The position numbers were made by a program, and so were the translations under genes. Under the pieces are notes generated by a model. The model was not told where the DNA came from and did no database searches. It worked only from the letters and a program-made list of their open reading frames with translations. Positions 1-7,614 of a DNA stretch of 64,000 nt are shown one piece after another; the stretch's first letter is position 1, and each line of letters starts with the position of its first letter. The DNA comes from Leptolinea sp. HRD-7 (GTDB lineage Bacteria > Chloroflexota > Anaerolineae > Anaerolineales > Anaerolineaceae): the NCBI GenBank assembly GCA_024363285.1, contig AP024710.1:186001-250000 (forward strand), given 5' to 3'.

Positions 1-320
1 TCCACCGGTTGGGCAGCCAAAGCCTGCGGATGGTTGTTGTCCGGAGTACCCGGCATTCCAGAATCTCGGTATCCAAGGAAGAAAATCGATTTCAATCCCA
101 GAATATTGCCAGCACATCGAAGTTCTGACTCACGTTTCTCTCCTACCGTATTGAAACCAGCCATCATATCCGGAGGCATTTCACCCACTTCACCCCGGGT
201 GGCACATACCAGATAGACATCCACGCCTCGGCTGGCATAGAGAGCCAGTGTTCCTCCGGTCCCAAATGATTCATCATCCGGGTGAGCCAGCACAGCCAGG
301 ATCGTTCTCTTCGTACTCAT
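1..320 (-). CDS. LmbE/PIG-L family deacetylase (N-terminal part, runs off the left edge)
   Basis: Only about the first 106 codons lie in the window. The ATG at 318-320 is preceded by a good AAGGAG ribosome binding site. The translated start carries the family signature AHPDDE at residues 12-17, followed by a Rossmann-like alternation (LYASRGVDVYLVCATRGE) and later GYRDSGM. These match the LmbE/PIG-L metal-dependent N-acetylglucosaminyl deacetylase fold, where the His-Pro-Asp-Asp residues hold zinc. Known members act on GlcNAc-inositol, mycothiol or bacillithiol precursors, or antibiotic intermediates, but the substrate here cannot be told. The gene is divergent from the tRNA nucleotidyltransferase fusion. 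Family assignment is firm and the function is open. Confidence 0.88.
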   Translation of the reverse strand, partial: MSTKRTILAVLAHPDDESFGTGGTLALYASRGVDVYLVCATRGEVGEMPPDMMAGFNTVGEKRESELRCAGNILGLKSIFFLGYRDSGMPGTPDNNHPQALAAQPV

Positions 321-340
321 TTTGAATACTCCTTAAAGAA

Positions 341-363
341 CTTCCGGGTTTAATTGCCGGAAG
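341..363. other. GC-rich hairpin in the divergent leader
   Basis: CTTCCGG (341-347) and CCGGAAG (357-363) form a 7-bp perfect stem with a 9-nt loop. On the plus strand it is followed by GTTTTTCGTTTTT, which looks like an intrinsic terminator, but no plus-strand gene ends here. On the minus strand it would lie in the 5' leader of the deacetylase, just upstream of its ribosome binding site. Which role is real is unclear. Confidence 0.35.
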
Positions 364-392
364 GTTTTTCGTTTTTAATATTTTCCTCTGTT

Positions 393-421
393 ATTGTAGT
401 TGCTCACCGGAGTATTGAAAA
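393..421 (-). promoter_or_regulatory. Candidate promoter for the LmbE/PIG-L gene
   Basis: Reading the minus strand, TTTTCA (rc of 416-421), a 17-nt spacer and TACAAT (rc of 393-398) form a sigma-70-like promoter. The -10 matches at 5 of 6 positions and the -35 at 4 of 6. It overlaps the -35 of the divergent candidate promoter at 415-444. Confidence 0.3.
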
Positions 422-444
422 CCTGAAAAACAGTTTTGTATAGC
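415..444 (+). promoter_or_regulatory. Candidate promoter for the tRNA nucleotidyltransferase fusion
   Basis: TTGAAA (415-420), an 18-nt spacer and TATAGC (439-444) sit about 40 nt before the ATG at 485. The -35 matches 5 of 6 and the -10 matches 4 of 6. A competing -10-like TAAAAT lies closer to the start but lacks a matching -35. Confidence 0.3.
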
Positions 445-484
445 CCAAAATTCTATCCGCGTGTTTTTGGCATAAAATACAGAT

Positions 485-3136
485 ATGCAATTGATCCTTA
501 CGCATGATCAAGCTGACTTTGACGCGGTTGCGTCGCTATTGGGCGCCGCGCTGATCACCGATGGAGCCACACCGGTGCTGCCCCCGCGCCTGAACCGTAA
601 TGTGCGCGCTTTCTTAAACTTATATGGGGCAGAGTTACCCTTTATTGAACAGCAAGACCTTTCCGGTGAAGCAGTGCTATCCATCATCCTGGTCGACACG
701 CAGTCATTGGTCACAGTTAAAGGCATGCGCCGGTCAACCCATGTGCGGGTGATCGACCATCATCACCAACGAGCAGATAGTTCACCCGACTGGCACATGT
801 CGCTGGATAAAACGGGTGCCTGTACTACGATTTTTGTCGAACAATTGCAGGGACACAACAGCACGATCCATCCCATTCAGGCTACGCTTTTACTACTGGG
901 TATATACGAAGATACCGGCTCGCTGACTTATGCCTCCACTACCGCGCGAGATATTCGCGCGGCAGCCTACCTTATGGATCAGGGCGCCAATCTTAAGATT
1001 GCCGGGAATTTTCTCAATCCTCCCCTGACACAACCTCAGCGCAATCTGTATGACCGTCTGCTGGCATCCGCTGAATCGTTGCACATCCACGGGCACACGG
1101 TGATCATCGCGCCCGGCCACGCCGAAGACATGAACGAGGAGATTTCCTCGGTTGCCCATAAACTACGAGACCTGCTGGACCCTGACGCCCTGTTTGTTGT
1201 GGTCACAACGCGTGATGGTGTGCGCATCATTGCCCGCTCCACCAGTGACCAGATTGATGTTGCCCGTATAGCGCGTGAATTCGGCGGCGGCGGGCATGAA
1301 CGTGCCAGTGCTGCTCTCATCCACCCCGGCAGCGAAACCAATCCGTTAACACTTCAAAAGTTACTGGAAGAAACGACTCGTCAGTTGGAAAAATGCCTGC
1401 CCGCTCTGGTGCAGCCATCCATCCGGGTACGCAAGATCATGTCTCGGCGTCCGCTGTTGATATCTCCGGATACCACCGCGCAGGAAGCTCTTTCATTGAT
1501 GCAAAAATACGGTTACGAAGGTTACCCGGTTGTAGATAACGGCCGTGTGGTAGGACTTTTGACCCGCCGGGCTGTGGACCGGGCCATTTCACACAAATTG
1601 AACCTGCCCACTTCCAGCCTTATGGAAGCCGGTGAAGTAACTGTTTCACCGGATGATCCCATCGATCTATTGCAGGATGTGATGACATCTACCGGTTGGG
1701 GACAGATACCGGTTGTTGACCCCGAAAAGAAACAGGTCATCGGAATTGTCACCCGCACTGACCTGTTGAAGACATTACAACATGGTGAATCCGGCCTGCC
1801 GGGACATATAAATCTGGCTCAAAAACTGAAAGAATCACTGCCCCCGGCACGCTATGCCCTTCTTCAGGCCATCAAAGATACAGCAGAACGTCACCATCTG
1901 CCGATCTACATCGTTGGAGGTTATGTACGCGACCTGTTGCTGAACAGACCGGGCGAAGATTTTGACATAGTTGTGGAAGGTGACGCCATATTTCTCGCCC
2001 GCGCCATCAGCGATCAATACGGCGGCCGCGTGGTCAGTCACGGTCGATTTGGAACGGCGAAATGGCAGATCAAAGAGATTGCTGCCAATCTGGCCGGGCA
2101 ACTTTCTCTCTCTGAATCTCAGGCAATTTCTGACCTGCCAGATTCCCTTGATTTTATTAGCGCGCGTACGGAATTTTATGAATATCCTACCGCCCTGCCC
2201 ACTGTTGAACGCGGAAGTATCAAACTCGACCTGCACCGGCGTGATTTCACCATCAATACCATGGCAATGCGTTTAAACGGGCGTCACCATGGTGAGTTGT
2301 ATGATTTCTGGGGCGGACTGGCAGATTTGCGGCAAAAACGCATTCGCGTTCTGCATTCCCTATCCTTTGTGGATGACCCCACCCGCATGCTCCGTGCGGC
2401 CCGATTTGAGCAACGCTTCCATTTTCAGATGGAAGCCCGCACCCTTGACCTGATCCATGAAGCCGGTGACCTGTTACGGCAGGTTTCCGGTGACCGCATC
2501 CGTCACGAAATTAATCTGATCTTCCAGGAAGATGATCCTCCGGCGGTATTCCAGCGCCTCGAAGAATTGAACCTTCTGGAAGCCATCCTTCCCGGATTAA
2601 CATGGGGAAAAGATCAGAACCGCGATTGGATGAACCTGATAAAATCTCCCGAAACACCGGTTAAAGGCAATATATCTCTTGACCTGTACTGGTTGTCACT
2701 GTTTTATCGATACGACCCGGCTAAGCTCAAGAATGCCTGTCAACGGTTAAAACTTCCCCAGGGGATCAGTGGCACGCTGGAAGCAGCCGCACGTCTTAGA
2801 TCGGGCATGGATCAGATGGCTGATTTATCCGTAGTAGATACCGTTAAGTATCTGGATGCCTTTCCGGAGAAATTACTACAAGCATTGGTTTTGCTGGAAC
2901 CCAATACACCCGGTTCTATTACCATTCACCGCTACCTGACCGAATGGAAATCTGTACATCCCACCATCACAGGCCGGCACCTCGAAAAAATGGGTGTTCC
3001 CCGCGGGCCTGCGTATCGTTTAATTCTGGATTCTCTACGCGCGGCCTGGTTGACGGGAGACGTCAAATCACCGGAAGAAGAAGAAGGTTTATTAAAGGAG
3101 CTTCTCCATCAACCGGAAAAATATATGGCGGAATGA
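485..3136 (+). CDS. DHH phosphoesterase / CBS / poly(A)polymerase-type tRNA nucleotidyltransferase fusion
   Basis: An 883-aa multidomain protein. Residues 1-300 are a DHH/DHHA1 phosphoesterase module, with DHH at 91-93, an EDTGSL motif near 142 and the glycine-rich GGGGHERASAA near 267. Two CBS domains follow at about 311-430, typically adenine-nucleotide sensors. From about 460 onward lies a class II nucleotidyltransferase head, with GGYVRDLLL at 478-486 and the metal-binding pair in EDFDIV (491-496). RRDFTINTMA and DDPTRMLRAARF come next, then the RNA-binding neck. The same architecture is known for the A-adding enzyme of organisms with split CC- and A-adding tRNA enzymes, so CCA-end synthesis or repair is the likely role. 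Whether this protein adds A only or CCA cannot be decided here. It is followed after 3 nt by the GNAT gene. Confidence 0.85.
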   Translation: MQLILTHDQADFDAVASLLGAALITDGATPVLPPRLNRNVRAFLNLYGAELPFIEQQDLSGEAVLSIILVDTQSLVTVKGMRRSTHVRVIDHHHQRADSSPDWHMSLDKTGACTTIFVEQLQGHNSTIHPIQATLLLLGIYEDTGSLTYASTTARDIRAAAYLMDQGANLKIAGNFLNPPLTQPQRNLYDRLLASAESLHIHGHTVIIAPGHAEDMNEEISSVAHKLRDLLDPDALFVVVTTRDGVRIIARSTSDQIDVARIAREFGGGGHERASAALIHPGSETNPLTLQKLLEETTRQLEKCLPALVQPSIRVRKIMSRRPLLISPDTTAQEALSLMQKYGYEGYPVVDNGRVVGLLTRRAVDRAISHKLNLPTSSLMEAGEVTVSPDDPIDLLQDVMTSTGWGQIPVVDPEKKQVIGIVTRTDLLKTLQHGESGLPGHINLAQKLKESLPPARYALLQAIKDTAERHHLPIYIVGGYVRDLLLNRPGEDFDIVVEGDAIFLARAISDQYGGRVVSHGRFGTAKWQIKEIAANLAGQLSLSESQAISDLPDSLDFISARTEFYEYPTALPTVERGSIKLDLHRRDFTINTMAMRLNGRHHGELYDFWGGLADLRQKRIRVLHSLSFVDDPTRMLRAARFEQRFHFQMEARTLDLIHEAGDLLRQVSGDRIRHEINLIFQEDDPPAVFQRLEELNLLEAILPGLTWGKDQNRDWMNLIKSPETPVKGNISLDLYWLSLFYRYDPAKLKNACQRLKLPQGISGTLEAAARLRSGMDQMADLSVVDTVKYLDAFPEKLLQALVLLEPNTPGSITIHRYLTEWKSVHPTITGRHLEKMGVPRGPAYRLILDSLRAAWLTGDVKSPEEEEGLLKELLHQPEKYMAE

Positions 3137-3139
3137 CCA

Positions 3140-3682
3140 ATGATGCAAATTGCTGAACAAATAAGAGCGGTCGTTGATGATGTTATTATCCGGAAAATGG
3201 TCAAATCTGACCTTCCCGCGTTGGAATGGGATGGTGAATATACAAAATACCGTGACGTATATCTGATGGAATTTGAACGATCACAGATCGGGTCTTCCAT
3301 TTTATGGGTGGCAGATAAACCGGGGATCGGAATCATCGGCCAATTATTCGTGCAATTAAACGCGGAGCGTACCGAACTGGCAAACGGGATTTCGCGGGCG
3401 TATATGTATGCCTTTCGGATCCGCCCTCCCTACCGCGGAGCCGGCCTGGGAACACGAATGATAGCGGTTATGGAAGAAGACCTGTTTAATAGAAAATTTT
3501 CCTGGGTCACACTCAATGTAGGGAAAACGAATTATTCCGCCCGCCGGCTCTATACGCGGCTCGGATACCGGGTGGTGGCCCATGAAGCCGGACGCTGGTC
3601 ATACCGTGACGAAAAGGGCATAATGCGTCACGTGGAAGAACCAGCCTGGCGCATGGAAAAATTTATTGGCCGGGCTTCTTGA
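3140..3682 (+). CDS. GNAT family N-acetyltransferase
   Basis: A 180-aa protein with a GNAT fold. The acetyl-CoA-binding motif A is visible as RPPYRGAGLGTRMIAVME around residues 94-111. It is followed by the beta5/alpha4 region (VTLNVGKTNYSARRLYTRLGY), where the NYSARRLYTRLGY pattern is typical of the family. It starts 3 nt after the preceding stop and is presumably co-transcribed. Two adjacent ATG codons (3140 and 3143) are possible starts. The acyl acceptor is unknown. The 3' end overlaps the convergent methyltransferase by 20 bp. Confidence 0.82.
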   Translation: MMQIAEQIRAVVDDVIIRKMVKSDLPALEWDGEYTKYRDVYLMEFERSQIGSSILWVADKPGIGIIGQLFVQLNAERTELANGISRAYMYAFRIRPPYRGAGLGTRMIAVMEEDLFNRKFSWVTLNVGKTNYSARRLYTRLGYRVVAHEAGRWSYRDEKGIMRHVEEPAWRMEKFIGRAS

Positions 3683-4268
3683 AAAGCAACCAGATGGTTT
3701 CACGCCCCCAACGGTCGGTGCTGTCCTTGCGGTATTCCAGAGTAAACGCATCAGAAAAACGTTCAATATCCTGTTCAGTCAGCCAGGTTTGATTCGGTTT
3801 TTTCGGGCAGCTTCGGTGACCGTAGATCAGGAAATAACCATTTGGCTTCAACCACCTGACAATATTGCCGGTATACACAGTCTTTGCCGAGCTGGAAAGA
3901 CTATGAAAACAACCAATATCCAACACCAGGTCAAAGGCGCCCGCTCTGGCGTTAAAATTCACCACACTACCGGCATGGAAGTCACCGGCCAGTCCACGCT
4001 CAGCAAACCGGGTACGCGCCTTGCGAAGCGCTTTCCAGGCGATATCCACACCGGCGGTATGCCAACCAGCTTCCGCCAGTGTAAGGCAATTCGTCCCGGT
4101 TCCACAACCAATGTCCAGCGCCCGGCCAGTCGGGTGGTTTTGAATGAACTCAATTAATTCAGGCGGTGATTGACCGGTATCCCAGGGCGGTTTACCAAAA
4201 TAACGAAGATTCATCGAGAACCATCGGAACAGGTCGCCAAACATACGTACATTGTACCGGTAAATCAT
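3663..4268 (-). CDS. Class I SAM-dependent methyltransferase
   Basis: A 201-aa single-domain methyltransferase. Motif I is ALDIGCGTGTNCLTLAEAGW at about residues 50-69, motif II is the acidic VDIAWKAL, and a motif IV-like FDLVLDIGCFHS follows. The overall look is that of the TehB/thiopurine methyltransferase-like group of small-molecule methyltransferases, but the substrate cannot be read from sequence. Two starts are possible, ATG at 4268 or at 4244 (MFGDLFRWF); the longer one is given. Its stop lies inside the 3' end of the GNAT gene, so the two converging genes share 20 bp and no terminator separates them. Confidence 0.82.
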   Translation of the reverse strand: MIYRYNVRMFGDLFRWFSMNLRYFGKPPWDTGQSPPELIEFIQNHPTGRALDIGCGTGTNCLTLAEAGWHTAGVDIAWKALRKARTRFAERGLAGDFHAGSVVNFNARAGAFDLVLDIGCFHSLSSSAKTVYTGNIVRWLKPNGYFLIYGHRSCPKKPNQTWLTEQDIERFSDAFTLEYRKDSTDRWGRETIWLLFKKPGQ

Positions 4269-4329
4269 TATTCCATTGAATTAACTCTGATATTATTGAC
4301 CGAATAATTCTTTCATAACAGAGGCCCGC

Positions 4330-5268
4330 TTGAAATACAGGCAATTCGGACGCACCGGGTGGCAGGTGAGTGAGATCGGCTACGGCATGTGGGGCATGGG
4401 CGGCTGGACGGAATCGGACGATAAACAATCTCTGAATTCCCTTCAGACGGCGGTTGATCTTGGCTGCAACTTCTTTGATACAGCGTTTATTTACGGCAAC
4501 GGCCACAGTGAAGGATTGCTGGGGCAGCTTCTCAAAAACAATCCAGGGAAACAACTATACACCGCGTCAAAAATTCCTCCGAAGAACCCGGTATTACCGG
4601 ACGCAAAACTTAACGATTGCTTCCCGGAAGATCATATTAAAGAATTCATACAGAAGAGTCTGGGCAATCTTGGCATTGACTGTATTGACTTGATGCAGTT
4701 CCATTTCTGGCAGGATACCTGGGCTGAAGACGACCGCTGGGCGAAAACGATGGAAGAAATGAAACGCCAGGGTTTTATCCGTGCTGTGGGTATCAGCATC
4801 AATCGCGGCCAACCCTGGAATGGCATCCGCACAGTGAAAACCGGTTTGCTGGATTCTGTACAGGTTGTTTACAACATTTTTGAGCAAAACCCAGAGGATG
4901 AACTCTTCCCTGTTTGCCGTGAACACAATGTGGCGGTTATTGCCCGGGTACCATTTGACGAAGGCAGCCTTACCGGTACGTTGACTCTCGATTCACATTG
5001 GCCGGAGGGTGACTGGCGTAACACCTACTTTACACCCGAAAAACTAAAGGACACGCTGATGCGGGTGGAACGGCTGAAGACCATTCTGCCGGCAGGGATG
5101 AACCTGCCCGATATGGCATTGCGTTTCATCTTGAGCAACCCGGATGTTAGCACTGTCATTCCGGGGATGCGCAAATCACATCACGCGGCAGCCAATCTGG
5201 CCTGTAGTGAAGCCGGGCCATTACCTCCAGAGACTTTATCCACGCTAAAAAACCACCGGCGTGTTTAA
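4330..5268 (+). CDS. Aldo/keto reductase
   Basis: A 312-aa TIM-barrel oxidoreductase. The catalytic tetrad of aldo/keto reductases is in place: Asp50, Tyr55 (FIYGNGHSE), Lys81 (YTASK) and His125 (LMQFHFW). The N-terminal RQFGRTGWQVSEIGYG is typical of the family, as is the C-terminal NPDVSTVIPGMRK loop that binds the NADP(H) phosphate. It reduces aldehydes or ketones with NADPH; the natural substrate is unknown. The start is a TTG at 4330 preceded by AGAGG. An extended -10 (TGATATTAT, 4288-4296) lies upstream in the 61-bp divergent gap with the methyltransferase. Confidence 0.88.
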   Translation: MKYRQFGRTGWQVSEIGYGMWGMGGWTESDDKQSLNSLQTAVDLGCNFFDTAFIYGNGHSEGLLGQLLKNNPGKQLYTASKIPPKNPVLPDAKLNDCFPEDHIKEFIQKSLGNLGIDCIDLMQFHFWQDTWAEDDRWAKTMEEMKRQGFIRAVGISINRGQPWNGIRTVKTGLLDSVQVVYNIFEQNPEDELFPVCREHNVAVIARVPFDEGSLTGTLTLDSHWPEGDWRNTYFTPEKLKDTLMRVERLKTILPAGMNLPDMALRFILSNPDVSTVIPGMRKSHHAAANLACSEAGPLPPETLSTLKNHRRV

Positions 5269-5377
5269 AACCCCAAAAAACTTTCCACTACTATGCCCAA
5301 GAGAAATTCCAAATAAGGGCGTCATAGGTACTTATTCTACACGCAGTATTCCTGTAATTTACCTGACATTCGTCCGC

Positions 5378-5406
5378 TTTACAGAAACCTTTACCTCAAC
5401 TAAAAT
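5378..5406 (+). promoter_or_regulatory. Candidate sigma-70 promoter for the EF-G2 gene
   Basis: TTTACA (5378-5383), a 17-nt spacer and TAAAAT (5401-5406) match the consensus at 5 of 6 positions in each box. The predicted start of transcription is near 5413, giving a leader of about 40 nt before the ATG at 5452. The rest of the 183-bp gap (5269-5451) shows nothing else I can support. Confidence 0.5.
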
Positions 5407-5451
5407 TACTGGGCTGTATTAGTCCATTTTTTTCTTCGGAAGGGTTCGTTC

Positions 5452-7524
5452 ATGAAAGAATATACGACTGAATCGATCCGCAACATTGCGCTGGTTTCAC
5501 ATAGCGGTGCCGGCAAGACCATGTTTGCCGAAGCTGCTCTTCACTTTACCGGTGCCACAACCCGCATCGGTAAAATTGAAGATGGCACCACTGTTTCCGA
5601 TTTTGAAGAAGAAGAAATCCGGCGCAAGATTTCCCTTTCCACCTCGGTAATTCCGGTGGAACACAAAGACCACAAGATCAATCTTTTGGATACTCCGGGA
5701 TACACTGACTTTGTCGGTGAAGTTATTTCGGCACTGCGCGTTGCGGATGGCGCGGTGGTCCTGGTCGATTCGGTCGCTGGATTGGAAGTAGGGACTGAAA
5801 TTGCCTGGCAATATTGTGACCAGATGAAACTCCCCCGCTTCGTTGTGATCAACAAGATGGAACGTGATAACGCGAACTTCACGAAAGCCCTGACCAGTGT
5901 TCAGGAATTCTCATCAACCCGTGTTATTCCTGTTCAACTTCCTTGGGGTGAAAAAGCCTCGTTCCAGGGAGTGATCGACCTGATCAACATGAAAGCGGTG
6001 AAAAGCGATGGCAAAACCATTGTTGATATACCGGCTGAATTGAAAGATGATGCCGAATCCGCCCGTACCGTACTGGTAGAAGCCGCGGCTGAAGGCGAAG
6101 ACGCTCTTCTCGAAAAATACCTCGAAAGCGGCGAATTAACGTCAGAAGAAGTAGTCCGTGGTCTGCGGAACATGGTTCGCACCTGTGGTTTCATTCCAGC
6201 CTTCGCGGGCGCTCTTGGCGTTGAAAATGGTATTGGCCCCTTGCTCGATGCCATCGTCGCGTATATGCCATCACCGGCTGATATTCCCGTGGTAACGGCT
6301 CAAAACAAAGATAGCGTGGAAGAACTTAAAGCTTCTGATGCCGGTCCTTTAGCGGCATATATCTGGAAAACTACCGCGGATCCATTTGTTGGAAAACAGA
6401 CATTTTTCCGACTGTATTCCGGAACTCTGGCTTCTGATTCCCATGTTTGGAACCAGAATAAAGGAATTGAAGAGCGTATTGGTACTTTGAGCGTTGCTCG
6501 CGGAAAAGAGACCATTGCCACTAAAGTATTCCACTGTGGCGATATAGGTGTTGTGCCTAAATTAACCGAAACCTCCACCGGCAACACACTGTCAGCCAAG
6601 ACCCACCCTCTTACTCTGCCGCTTCCGACATACCCCAAAGCCCTGTATCAGGTAGCTGTCTTCCCGAAAACTCAAGCCGACAGCACCAAGATCAGCCCCA
6701 CACTCACCCGTCTCTGCGAAGAAGACCTCACACTTTCATGGCACAATGATCCAACCACGTTGCAGACCATTCTGACCGGTATGGGTGATCAGCATATTGA
6801 CGTTGCCATCCGCCGTGCGACAACCAAGTTCCAGGTTAATCTTACTGTTCAGGAACCCAAAGTTCCGTATAAGGAAGCCTGCAACAAAAAAGCCGAAGCC
6901 ACCTACCGTCACAAGAAACAGACCGGTGGTTCAGGCCAGTTCGGTGAAGTAGCACTGCGTATTGAACCCTGTCCGGATAAAGATTTCGATTTCACCTGGG
7001 ATGTGTTTGGCGGCGCCGTTTCTCAAAGTTACAGTTCCTCGATCCAGAAAGGCATCTTAAGCGTTATGAAAGAAGGTGTCTTAGCCGGTTACCCGATCTC
7101 TGGTGTACGCGTATCGGTGTTCGACGGCAAGGAACATCCTGTTGATTCCAAACCTATCGCTTTTGAAATCGCCGGTCGTGAGGCTTTCAAGCAGGCATTT
7201 CATGACGCCAGCCCCGTTCTTCAAGAACCCATTATGGTTGTCAAGATCACCGTTCCCGAAGCCAATATGGGTGATGTCATTGGTGACCTGAATACCCGCC
7301 GCGCTCGTGTGCAGGGTATGGATACCGAAGGTGGAAAATCTACCGTCACCGCGCATGTTCCGCTGGTGGAAATGCTTCGCTACACCACTCAACTCCGCTC
7401 CATGACTGGCGGCCGCGGCGTGTTTGATATGGAGCTCGACCATTACGAAGTTGTCCCGCCCAACATTACCGCTGAAATTGTTGCATCTCGCCAGAAAGAA
7501 CTGGCCGCGAAAAAAGAAGAATAA
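5452..7524 (+). CDS. fusA2: Elongation factor G-like GTPase (EF-G2 type)
   Basis: A 690-aa EF-G paralogue, distinct from the canonical fusA at 57.9-59.9 kb. The P-loop reads SHSGAGKT (16-23) instead of AHIDAGKT, G3 is DTPGYTDF (80-87) with Tyr84 in place of the catalytic His of translational GTPases, and G4 is NKME (134-137) instead of NKxD. Domains II to V are present (TGGSGQFGEVALRIEP in domain IV, YTTQLRSMTGGRGVF near the end). The Tyr in G3 is a feature of the EF-G2 clade, whose job is not settled; a role in ribosome function beyond elongation is assumed. It is monocistronic with its own promoter and is followed by a hairpin and an insertion sequence. Confidence 0.85.
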   Translation: MKEYTTESIRNIALVSHSGAGKTMFAEAALHFTGATTRIGKIEDGTTVSDFEEEEIRRKISLSTSVIPVEHKDHKINLLDTPGYTDFVGEVISALRVADGAVVLVDSVAGLEVGTEIAWQYCDQMKLPRFVVINKMERDNANFTKALTSVQEFSSTRVIPVQLPWGEKASFQGVIDLINMKAVKSDGKTIVDIPAELKDDAESARTVLVEAAAEGEDALLEKYLESGELTSEEVVRGLRNMVRTCGFIPAFAGALGVENGIGPLLDAIVAYMPSPADIPVVTAQNKDSVEELKASDAGPLAAYIWKTTADPFVGKQTFFRLYSGTLASDSHVWNQNKGIEERIGTLSVARGKETIATKVFHCGDIGVVPKLTETSTGNTLSAKTHPLTLPLPTYPKALYQVAVFPKTQADSTKISPTLTRLCEEDLTLSWHNDPTTLQTILTGMGDQHIDVAIRRATTKFQVNLTVQEPKVPYKEACNKKAEATYRHKKQTGGSGQFGEVALRIEPCPDKDFDFTWDVFGGAVSQSYSSSIQKGILSVMKEGVLAGYPISGVRVSVFDGKEHPVDSKPIAFEIAGREAFKQAFHDASPVLQEPIMVVKITVPEANMGDVIGDLNTRRARVQGMDTEGGKSTVTAHVPLVEMLRYTTQLRSMTGGRGVFDMELDHYEVVPPNITAEIVASRQKELAAKKEE

Positions 7525-7554
7525 TCCAGATTTTCTTTTTTCAATATCCATTCG

Positions 7555-7580
7555 AGAGGCTGACCCAAAAGTCAGCCTCT
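7555..7580 (+). terminator. Hairpin at the EF-G2/IS junction (terminator or IS end)
   Basis: AGAGGCTGAC (7555-7564) and GTCAGCCTCT (7571-7580) form a perfect 10-bp stem around a 6-nt loop. TTT follows, but no long U-run. It lies 31 nt after the EF-G2 stop and could end that transcript. The left arm also matches an imperfect inverted copy at 9216-9234, so it may instead be the left end of the insertion sequence. Confidence 0.5.
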
Positions 7581-7614
7581 TTACACATTAAAAAGGGTGT
7601 GATTCAATAGGGGA

